From assembly GCA_000231825.2 (NCBI GenBank), contig JH720302.1, forward strand, positions 197,573-235,455: 37,883 bases of DNA. Direction: 5' to 3'. This DNA is from Tetrahymena elliotti 4EA (lineage: Eukaryota > Ciliophora > Oligohymenophorea > Hymenostomatida > Tetrahymenidae). Each line of letters begins with the position of its first letter. The stretch's first letter is position 1. Shown here in pieces: positions 1 through 12,395 of this stretch. The position numbers were made by a program, and so were the translations under genes. The notes below the pieces were generated by a model that had not been told where the DNA came from, ran no database searches, and worked only from the letters and a program-made list of their open reading frames with translations.

Positions 1-890
1 ATATGAGCCTAGAGTTAGTTAGTTAATCATTCAATATTGCATAATTAATATCCAAACATAATTTTTACCTAAGTTAAAGAGTCAAAGTTTAGAGATTAGA
101 ACATTTAGCTAATTCAACTCCTAATCCTTATGCACCGATTTCACCAATATTATTGAAACTTAAAAAATTATAATAATAAATATTGAATCAATTAACCTTA
201 AAAAGAGTTATAAATGCATAAAGATGTGAATAAAATCTGAAAAGAACAAATAAAAATGAATAAACGAGTCAAATAAATATCAAGCACGCCACACCACCAA
301 CCTAAATTAGTCAATCAGTTAGTTAGTTAGTTAGTAGCTTGAAAATTGAGTAAATAATTATTCATTCATTCAAAAATGCATAATTAATTAATATCCAAAG
401 ATAATTTATACTCAAAACTAAGATCCAAAGTTTAGAGATAAGAGCATTTAGCTAACTCAGCTCCTAATCGTTATACATCTGATTCACCAATATTATTGTC
501 TCTTTTAAAAAATTGTAAAAGTAAATATATGAATCAAAAAACCTTAAAAAGAGTTAAAAAAGCATAAAAAATGTGAATAAAATCTGAAAAGAGCAAGTAA
601 AATAAATGTAATGAATGAGCTAACAATACCAACCTAAATTAGTCAACCGGTTAATCAGTAGCTTCAAAATTAAGTATTTCATTATTCTTTCATACAAAAA
701 TTCATAATTAATATTCAAATATAATTTTTACCTGAGATCAAGAGTCAAAGTTTAGAGATTAGAGCATTTATTTAACTCAGCTCCTAATCCTTATAGATTT
801 GCTTCATTAATTTTCTAATATCTTTTTTGTTGTTGATTAATAAATGAGAATTAAAGTTGAAACACTACCTCAAGTCAAAGTTGAGAGATT
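1..890. repeat. Degenerate tandem repeat, period about 320-340 bp
   Basis: Three successive diverged copies can be followed by shared landmarks. The word CATAATTAATAT recurs near 40, 379 and 703. The word CAAAGTTTAGAGAT recurs near 83, 426 and 744. The words CTCCTAATC and CCAACCTAAATTAGTCAA also recur. The first copy runs from the window edge to about 335, the second to about 655, and the third decays after about 830, with a last echo (CAAGTCAAAGTTGAGAGATT) near 865. Copies differ by substitutions and small indels. No long reading frame is seen. The left edge of the array is outside the window. Confidence 0.85.
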
Positions 891-1731
891 TGATTATTTT
901 AAATAAAAATTAATATTTTACCCGAAATTAATATGAAGATTTTAGTAAGAAGTTAAATTAGAGCTTAGTAGCTTTTAATGTATAAATATTAAAATATATT
1001 AGCATATCTAAAGAAATTGAAGTACATCATTGAGGTTTGTATAATATTTAATAATTTATTTCATTTTTGATTTCTTTTAGAAAATTTGTTTTAAATTGAA
1101 TCTGAATTAATTTATTAAGAATTAATATGGAAAATTTGATTAATTTTTCAAACAAAATTTTGCACAATTTTAAAACAAATTACATTAATCCGATTTTTAA
1201 TTCAAATTTTAATTTTTTAATAATTCATTATTTCTTTCTCTTTTATCAAAAAATGAAGAGGGGGAGGGGGATTATGACCAAAATTTGTCATATTTGTATA
1301 ATCCTCCTACATTATAGAAGCAGAGCAAGAATAAAAATGTTTGGGCCAAAAAATTTGAAACCGCCCCACACAATTTAGCTTAGCTTTGCTCAGCCCAGCT
1401 AAGATTTTAATTAATTATTTTGAAAGCTCTTTAATAAAGTTCCATTTGCTCATTTAGTCATTGAAATTAAATATTTTTAAAAGTGTAATAAAATAATGGT
1501 TATTTAGAATTTAAAGTAAACTTTAACTTTAATAAGTATTTGAAGTTTAAAAATAGATGTCGTATTTATTTATCATGAATTTCTTATAAATCCTATCAAA
1601 ATTAAATGATATTTCTTGAGTAATTGAATATGATAAAATATATCTTATTTATTTATCTTGCTATTTTTAAGAAACTAAAAGATATTAATAATTAATTAAA
1701 AAAAGAAATCTCATTATTTTTCTCTTTAACC
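891..1731. other. Intergenic DNA with a G-tract island and a small hairpin
   Basis: This is mostly A/T. A 98-codon frame read with TGA as the only stop (1127-1423, +) crosses a conspicuous less AT-rich patch, but its residues look random and no family is recognisable, so it is not called a gene. Inside it lie GGGGGAGGGGG at 1260-1270 and a perfect 7-bp inverted repeat, CTTAGCT at 1379-1385 with AGCTAAG at 1397-1403. The 3' part is presumably the promoter and 5' UTR of the kinase gene at 1732. Confidence 0.5.
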
Positions 1732-3839
1732 ATGAAATTAACTTTTCTGAATCTGTTTGTTTTTGTAAATGATGTAATAGTTCATTGCTTATAATTTAAT
1801 GTGACTAATGATTACTTAAAAGAAGAAGATTTTAGCATGGATTTTTTAAGAGGTTATTTTTTTAATTCATTAGTTAGGTAAGTAGAGAGATTTGATAATG
1901 ATGAAATAACTTTGAACAGAGAGAAACCATTTAAATAAAAGAATCCTATTTTCTGGAATTCTAATGGAATAGAGTCAGATAAATCCTTCTCTATATATTA
2001 AATCAAAGACGATGTTCTTTCAATAAAGATTTTCTATTATGATAATAATTAATGTGTAGAAATAGAGATTGATTAAAGTAATATATTACAATTATTTTTT
2101 AAGTAGAAAAAAACTATTAGGCAGGTTAAAAAGATTATTTTAAATGCTGAGTTTATGAATTTGATCACAATCAATTTGATTGGATGGTTATTATTCTACT
2201 TTATTTCATAAATATATTTACAAATTAATTTATTAATTAAAAGCTGAAAAGGTTTTACATGTATCAGTATACAGTAATACATATTGGTATTATTTTTAAG
2301 ATTTTTTGGGAAATTGTAGAATATTTCTCAAGATAAAACTTATTTTAAATAAAATGAAAGATTAATATAGATATTACCAAATACAAAAATTTATCTTTTT
2401 AATTATGGAATCGAATCTGGTTAAACTAAAATGTTGATTTAAGTGAGAAGTTTTAAGGTTTTTAAAACTTGCCTTAATTCAACAATAATTACTTATATTA
2501 TAAAGATACTCGCCTTTTGTTAAGCTACTAGGATCCAAACTCTGAAAATAGCTAAAATGTTTTATACATTTACTAAATAATACTAATCCTTAATGATGTA
2601 CAGGAGTATGTTAGATAAATAGAAAATGAAAAAGTTTATATTTCATAGAGTCAATCATAAATTTTTATATCTTAAATAAATGATTATGAAAGCTATTTTA
2701 TTTATTTAATAGTAAGAATAGAAGAAATAAATATTAATTATTTAAATACAGAAACAATAATTAATAATGTATTGATTTTATTAATCATCATTTTTTCTTT
2801 TTCTAGTCTATTTTATTGTTTTTTGATGTTCAGGAGAAAATAAAAAAGAAAAGAAATAAAAACATGGATTGAAGATCTTTTATTTTAGTCATAAAAATAA
2901 TTGTCAAGATTGAATTTTGATCGAAAGTATTAAATAGAATATATTGAAATCTTAGGTGCTGGAAGCTTTGGAAATGTTTCTAAAGTAAAAAACAAACACA
3001 AATAAATTATTAAAAATTAAGAAATTTTATCAATTATGCCCTGATCATTATGCTTGCAAATAACTATTCATCAATCAAGATAACTTAGGAGCAAATATTT
3101 TAAATGAAATCGATATCTTAGAGAAATTAAAAAAGTATGACAATTTAATAAAACTACACAACTACCTCATAGAAAATAGTTAGATTTACCTTATCTTAGA
3201 CTTTGCTGATTCTACATTGTAAGAATAAATCAACTCAAAACAAGCAAATGTAATTATTTAGTTTTTTAAAGCTTTTATTTTTTTTAATGTTTTTAAAATA
3301 ATTTTTTTTCAAAGGTTCAGAGATATAATAAAGAAGAAATAGTAAAATTCTTTGTGGAAATAGGCAAAACACAAGCTTTGATATATATAGATGAAGGAGT
3401 AGCTCACAAAGACTTAAAACCCTCTAATATCCTAATTAAAGATGGAAGTTAATTTCTTTCAGATTTTGGATGTGCAGAAGAACTGTTTAAGTCTGAATAA
3501 ATGAAAAATAAAGTAGCTTTTGGAACATTGAAATGGATGGCTCCTGAATTAAGAGATATAAAGAATTAAGAAAACATAGATTTTTTTAAAAGTGACTTAT
3601 TTAGTTTGGGAATGATTTTACTTTATATGCTAACTCTTACATATATTTCCTAAGTAAATTGTAGTGAATTCTTTAAAGAAGCAAAAATCAGAAATATGAG
3701 ATACCAATACAAAGACAAATCATTTAGCTAAATAATTAATTTAATTGCCAAAATGTTAGAGACTGATCCTAGCAATAGGCCAGATGCTTCAATTTTAATT
3801 TAAGCCATTCAATCAATCGAAGAAAATTAGGATATTTGA
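1732..3839 (+). CDS. Receptor-like transmembrane protein kinase (Ser/Thr type)
   Basis: Model: exons 1732-2124, 2244-2286, 2371-2984, 3022-3249 and 3315-3839, giving 600 residues. A hydrophobic N-terminus (about 1-20) looks like a signal peptide. A 250-residue region without recognisable domains follows, then one membrane segment (about 279-300), a basic stop-transfer patch and a kinase domain. Visible kinase motifs are the glycine loop GAGSFGNV (341-348), ACK with Lys363, HKDLKPSN with catalytic Asp459, DFG at 476-478, and MAPE. The DxKPxN loop indicates Ser/Thr specificity, and HKD replaces the usual HRD. The 37-bp intron at 2985-3021 is inferred because its removal restores the frame and the normal loop-to-Lys spacing. 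The two 5' introns are less certain. The topology suggests a plasma-membrane sensor; the ligand is unknown. Confidence 0.87.
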
Positions 3840-4957
3840 ATATTAAAATAATTACCCTTAAATGATTGAATGAAACAAATATTTTATTTATAATCATTAT
3901 TTCTTTTAAAATTTTCATTAATTTTGTGGATAAAAGTTAGAAGGAAATAAATTATCTTCACTTGCTAAAACTAAACAAATAAACAAACATGCATATTATT
4001 TTTGGATATTTTGGATGTTAATTTTAATGAATAATTTAAGATATTTCAAAGATATTAGAATATTTTGAATCATTTTGCAAATAAATTGTATTCAATTATT
4101 TCAAAAAGAAAATATTTTTCTATTTTGAGTAAATAAAATAAATAATTGAATGGATGATTTTCAATATTCTAAAAATATCCTCAGATTTATTTTTTTAGAA
4201 TATTTTAAAATATTAGTAAATAATTTCAATTCAAAGTTTGTTAGAATTATGATTTGAACGAAAAATGTAATGTGTTTTGATGATAGGTATTACTTTTTTT
4301 GAGAGAGTTAGTTTAAAATGAGAAAAAATAGATATTTTTGAAAATGTAATTAAACTTTTGGAGTTTCGCATATTCTCTTTTAAGTTTTCTACAAAACAAT
4401 TTAAAATTTAAAATATTTATTTATTTAATTAATCTTTGAAAATCTGATATTTTGTTTTTCAAAATTTAAAGATGTATTGTCTGTCTAACTTGTTAATTTT
4501 GTTAAACTAATTTTTGCTTTTAAATTATGTGAATCTATTCCAAGACTCTAATCCATAATTTTTTACAACCTGATATGAATTTCAAAAATGCTATTCAATG
4601 AAAAATTTATTATGTTGTATAAACAATTTATTTCTGATGAGTGCAGTATTGTATTATCATATGACTGGGAGCTATTTAAAGAATTAGAAGTGCCAAAAAA
4701 AATAAAAAGAAAGCTAGCTGCAGCTTAGTTTATATTTTGTAATGATTGTTTAATCTTAATCATAATTAATCATAATAATAATATATATATTTATTTATTG
4801 TAAGAATCTAAAAATTGAATATAAAAGATAATAAATAATTATAATAATTACAAATAAATAATAAAGAGGAAGGAGTTAATTAGTCAACAATAGTTTTTCT
4901 TAGAAAGATTTTATTATTAAGCAATATTTATACAAATTTATAAGCAAAAAGTAATAG
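3840..4957. other. Intergenic DNA between the kinase and VPS4
   Basis: This is very AT-rich, with many short A/T runs. The only non-random-looking part is a 76-codon frame at 4588-4818, listed separately. The last 100 bases are presumably the VPS4 promoter and leader; no clear promoter motif is recognised. Confidence 0.5.
4588..4818 (+). other. Short open frame of doubtful coding status
   Basis: A 76-codon frame from ATG to TGA. Its middle part (about 4640-4730) is less AT-rich than the surroundings and encodes a plausible acidic then basic stretch (SYDWELFKELEVP, then KKIKRKLAAA). The last third becomes Ile/Asn-rich, like translated intergenic DNA. No family is recognised. It could be a small gene, an exon remnant or chance, since TGA is the only stop and A/T-rich frames stay open easily. 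Confidence 0.15.
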
Positions 4958-6792
<1,835 letters not shown>

Positions 6793-7285
6793 ATTAAATA
6801 AGGATTTCAACATTTAAAAACAAAAATCAAATATAAAAATAAATAAATAAATAATTATGAAAAGTAATTAAAAAGTAAAAAATAAATATTTTAAATTATT
6901 ATGGTATAAATAATTATCTTAGCATCAATATAAATTTATTAATCAACATTCAAAAAATTGAGTCTCTGTCAGTTATTTTGTTCAATTATTTATTTTTTTT
7001 CTAATTTAATTTTATGATTTATTCATTCATTTATTGATTGATTGAAGAAATACATGTTTTCTTAAGGTTCTTTAAAATTCTTAGAATGTGAGTTGTTGTG
7101 TTGTTTGTAAAAAATGTATGTTATGTTTATTAAGTTTAATTTAGATGGCATATTAAATTGATGTGAGTTAAATGTTTGCTTGTTAATTAAAAGAAAATTA
7201 AAAGTGAACATTTTATTCATTTTGTAAATTGCAATTATTGATTAAAAGCTAAAATCAAGTAAAAAATTGCATAAAACGCCTGAGA
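6793..7285. other. Intergenic DNA between VPS4 and the histidine kinase
   Basis: AT-rich spacer of about 490 bp between two genes on the same strand. It should hold the VPS4 3' end and the promoter of the histidine kinase. No open frame, repeat or RNA gene is seen. Confidence 0.6.
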
Positions 7286-10200
7286 ATGATTTAATAAAAT
7301 TGTAGTAATCCTAGTGTGTATATTCAGTAAAATATTTCATAAAAATCTCCTCATTTATACTAAAATAACTATTCAAAATAATTACAGACTATAAAGGCCA
7401 TCGCTATTTTTAAAGCTATAATTAAATATCAAAAAAATTTATTGTTTATCGCATATTTTTTATCCATGATTTTGCTTACTTTACTTAGCTTTTTCAATAA
7501 TTACTGCTAGAAAGTTGATTATATCAAGCTAGTTAGTTTGAATGTAGTAATTTGGCTCTCATTTATTTTACTATGTGCTGCTTATCTAAAAAATGTTAAA
7601 GTAAACTAGAGCAAGCTTTGTATTTTGTTGAGCTGTTTAGTGATTTCTGCTTATAACATTCTTCTAATAGAGCTCTATATGCTCTTGTATAATTATTCTA
7701 CTTCAACACAAATATACAATAACTTTATAAACAATGATCCATCAATTTCTTAAACTTCTTTTTTTGAGTGCTATTCTGATAAATTTACAGTGGGAGTTGT
7801 ATCTTAAATGACTCAAATAAATCCTTTAATTTACATTTTCATATCTAAGTCTATTTTAGAGCTTCCTTAGATATTTGGTATTACAAATTATAGTGCCTAT
7901 TTAAGCTTATTAATTAACGCCTACTATTTTATAAGACAAATTATATGGCAAGCTAATTAAAATTTTTTAATTGGCATCCCAATAATTAGTATTCTTTATT
8001 TGGCATAGCTTGGATTTTTTTAAAATATTTAAACTCAAAAAATGAATAAGATATGCCAATAAAATATAAATTAAAATTTACAATAAAATGATTTCAGCTA
8101 AAATCGATAACGAAACTCAGAAGTAACTAGAGTTATTGGAGATTAAACTAATATTTCTCATAATGTAAATAGATACTTTAATGGTCTCATACTTCCTATC
8201 TCTGAATATGATAAATCTACTGAGCAACATTAAAAGCAATCTTCTTTTTCTGAGAAACCAAACACTAAATCAGAACAATCAATAGAAAGTAAAATACTCA
8301 ATGTATTTCCCTAAGGGATACTTATTGTTTCTCAAGGAAACCAAATTATCTATGAGAGTTCTTAAATTAATAAAATTTTTAACACAAGCGAGTAAAGCTC
8401 TTTAAGTATCATATAGTAAATATAAAAAAAATAAAATCAAAATCAAAATTTAAATAAAAAATAAACTAAAAAATAGTAAATAGATAAATAAGTCTAAAAA
8501 AATTAATCACTTAAAGAATTCAAAAGCCCAGTGAGCTGCATATTCTTGTAAAACTAAGAAAGCAATCGCTAATAGTAACATAAAGATAGTAGCTCTATTA
8601 TTGAAGAGGATAGTGTAAATGTTAATGTTAATAATAATGAGCATTATGAAAATATATCACCACAGCTTTAATCCATTCACAAATATAAGAAAAGAAAAAG
8701 CAAATTTTACAATAATTAAATTGAGTCAGAATTTTAGCAAATTTAAGCTTCTCTTCTGGTTTCCAAATCTCCTGTATAAAATAATCCATCAACTAGACCT
8801 GTAGATCTTACAGATACTCCTTTCAAAATTAAGACTATTCAAATTACAAAATAATAAAGAGGATAAATTTAGAATGCAAATAGTATATAATAGATTATGT
8901 AAATTATGCTTCTAGAAAACGGAGAAGATTGGAATATATCAGTTTATGATACAAATTATAATAATAACAGCAAAAATTAATCAAGAGTATCTGGTATTGA
9001 CAATTCAAAAGAAATTTATGAACAAAATGGTGAATAGCCATAAGACTCATTTTTTTATTATTCTAAAAAGCGTTTATCAAATGATGTGTTTAACACTCCA
9101 ATTGAGAGAAATAACAATAATTAATCTAAATATTCTATTAATTAGATAAATCAATAAAATTACAATGATAGCTAGACTTAGGGTCAATCTGTATATAATG
9201 GTAGCAGTGTTTATTGTACTTAATAACCTAAAAATATTACTAGTCAATACTATTTTAAGTCAGAAAATGTAAAATCTACAAAGAAAGAAGTCAATGTAAT
9301 TTGTATAGACAAAGAAAGTCAAAAGCTGATTGAGATCAGACTGATAAAATCTTAAATAAATAAAATTATAACAAATCTAGATAATCATGAAAATAATACT
9401 AATTTTTAAGATTCAAATTAATTTAATTGCATTCTATTTTTGTGTGAAGAAATTTCTGAAAAAATATATTTGAATAAAGCTATGAGACTAGAAACTTTTA
9501 AATCTAAAATGCTTGCAAGTATATCACATGAATTAAGAACACCTTTAAATTGCTCAATAGGAATGCTTTAACTTATTTATGACAATCGGTTTGCAGAAAA
9601 AAATATTTTGGATTAATACATAGTTCCAGCCCTTTTTAGTAATAGACTTTTGCTTAATATTATAAATGACATATTAGATTTTAATCAGATTAATGTAGGA
9701 ACTTTTAAGCTTAATTTCACTTAAGTTTGCATCAAAAAATTAATCGAAGATACTCTCATGCTAGTCAGATAATCATGTGTTATGAAAAACTTAGATTTAA
9801 AATTTATTGCCAATGAAAACTTTGACTCAAATTAATAAATTAAAACTGACCCATAAAGAGTTACTTAAATAATGCTAAATCTTTTAAGCAATGCTGTTAA
9901 ATTCACAGAACAAGGAGGAAAAATTACTGTTTATTTATCACAAGTTGAAAAGAATCTTCTTAAAATAGATATCTCAGATACTGGATGTGGTATTCCCTTA
10001 AAAAAGCTTAGAAATCTCTTCAATAATTTTGGAAAAGTAATTTTTTTAAAAAAGAAGTTTTTATTTTCCTTTTAAACATCTTCAATTTTAATTTAATTTG
10101 GAATCTTATGATGAAAAGTGATTATTTTTGTTGAAGTAAATTCTTGAGAAATATTTAAATTTTTTAAAATAACATAACATTAGATAAACAGATTTGAAAG

Positions 10201-11480
10201 TGCAGAATTTAATGATGGGGCATTTGTAATTTTTAGATAGTATTTATTTTTGAATAACTAAATTTTTAATTAAAGGGAGCTGGATTAGGTTTGACAATTT
10301 CAAATAAGTTAGCAAAAGGAGTTGGGAATAATAGAGCAATTAAAGTAGTGACACAACTTTACTAAGGATCAACATTCACATTTTTTATTGAAAATTAAAA
10401 ATAAAGAGCAGTTCATTATAAAAGAAATACTTTAAGAACATTTTTTTCATAGTATTCAATTTAAACATTTAATGAAATAACAAATAAGAATTTTGCCAAT
10501 AAATCAGAAAGAACTTTTTAGCAAACTTCTTCTCATTTAACAGCAGTTGATGAGTCTATGGAAGCAAAAAAGAATGATATATCTTAAGAATCTAAATTAA
10601 AATCAATTTAGAGTTTTGATAAAAAAGACTTCTCATAATACAGACAAAGTAAAATCGATTTATTTTTTTAAAATATTATTAAACTTTTTCTCAAAACTGG
10701 TTAGAATATTAGTTAGAAGAGAAGTATTCTTAAGACTTGAAATCAAATAAATCAATAAACTAATATGAAAATACACTCAAATATCTTAGTGAGGATTATT
10801 AAAATTTAGTGAATCTAGAAGAAAATAAAGTGTAAAAAAGTTAGTAAATCTTTAAATCTTTATCGCCATTATAGATAGAATAAATTGAAAAATAAGAAGC
10901 TCTAATTAAAGAAAAATTAATATCTTACAGTAGAATTTAATAATGTTAAAATTGTTCAGAAATACTTATTGTTGATGATAATGAGTTTAATATTCTCACA
11001 TTAAAAAGTCTTCTTAGCTAATACGAGCTCAAAGTTGATTTTGCCCTAAATGGAAAACAAGCTTTTGAGAAAGTTTAAAAAAAGCTTTCAATTAATGCAT
11101 AATGTATTTCATAGCTTAAAAGAATTGTTTCATAAGATAAATCAAAATAAATAACATCAGAAGAAGAAATGAAAGAAGAAAATCCTACACATGTAGCTTG
11201 TTAAAAGCTGAAATGCTAAAGCTATTCCTTAATTTTTATGGACATAGATATGCCGATCATGAATGGCTTCCAAGCAACACTCAAAATCCTTAATTTTTTC
11301 AATTAAAACTTTTAACAAATAAAAAAACCTTTCATCAGTGCTTGCAGTGCATTTGTGTCAGATTAAGATAAAGAAAAAGCTAAGGAAGTTGGAATGCAAT
11401 TTTTCATTGAAAAACCTGTTTTGAAAAAAAAACTTGAATTTCTTTTATTTAGTCTCTTTATTAACCAATAAAATCCCTGA
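7286..11480 (+). CDS. Membrane hybrid histidine kinase with C-terminal receiver domain
   Basis: Exons 7286-10036, 10184-10225, 10276-10648 and 10705-11480 give 1,313 residues. Hydrophobic segments at about 51-70, 81-101, 110-134 and three or so more before residue ~250 form a membrane sensor. A long Asn/Gln/Ser-rich linker follows. The kinase core has the H-box SISHELRTPLN with phospho-acceptor His748, the N-box LLSNAVKFTE, the G1 box DTGCGIP, and the G2 box GAGLGLTIS assembled across the introns. After another linker comes a receiver domain with VDDNE, MDIDMP with acceptor Asp1235, and the conserved Lys in EKP. It should autophosphorylate on His and pass phosphate to its own receiver. The 56-bp intron 10649-10704 is inferred from a frame change; a sequencing indel in the nearby T run is the alternative. 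The signal sensed is unknown. Confidence 0.93.
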
Positions 11481-12395
11481 CAAAATACTTAAATTAATAC
11501 AATTAAATTACTTAATGCATTCTCTCATTTACAATCATTTCAAAAAGATTATTAAAGCAAATATTTCAAATTTATACACTTAATTTTAAAGAAAAAAAAG
11601 TTAAAAATTAACTAATTAAAACTTTATGAAAATAGTAAGTTAATATTAAATGACCAAAACTATCTATTTCATAAAAGTTATTTATTTTATTAGTAGATTC
11701 TTTGTACATACATAATTTAGTTAAATATAATTTAATAATAATGTAAAATAAACTCATATTTTTTATCTTATATATCCAAAATATAAATTTAATGTTAAAA
11801 TGCTAAGATTTTATATAAAGAAATTATGATAAAAACATAGTATAAAATAAATTAATCTCTTTTTAAAACAGGAATATAATAGGATTATTCAACTAATTAC
11901 TACTTGTAGATAATAAATTTAAACATAAGTATGTTAATAGTTCTAAAATACTTGCATATTTTACAAGTTATATGTATTAGAGGATATAAATTCAATCTAA
12001 TTGTAGATAATTGAATAGTGTTTATAGTATTTAGAATTAAAAAAACACTTTTTTTATATATAGAATAGAAAAGTGTTAGGAAAAATGAGAAGAATTAAGA
12101 AATAAAAAAAGAAAGAAAGAATAAAAAGGTAATTAAATTATTGTTATTATACTTCAAATTAATTAAAAAATCAAAAAAGAATTTTTTTTATTAGGCGCTG
12201 CATCTAAAGAGAAGATAGATAGATAGATTATCGAGTATCAGAAATAATAGAAATTTGTATAGTTAGTTGCTTCATTTATAATAGCAATCAATATAATAAA
12301 ATAATATAGATAAAAGCTGAGAAATATCATAATCAAGAAATAGATTTTAAAAATAAAGAAGCAAGCAGATAGATTTGTTCATCTGATAACACAAA
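11481..12395. other. Intergenic DNA with a short GATA microsatellite
   Basis: About 900 bp of AT-rich DNA between two genes on the same strand. It includes A/G-rich stretches near 12090-12130 and a short (GATA)n run at 12214-12229. No credible gene is seen. The right end should be the promoter and leader of the Asn/Gln-rich gene. Confidence 0.55.

Noticed and set aside
1127..1423. 98-codon frame upstream of the kinase
   Set aside because: No family, no start context, composition changes abruptly at a G-tract; open frames are cheap when TGA is the only stop.
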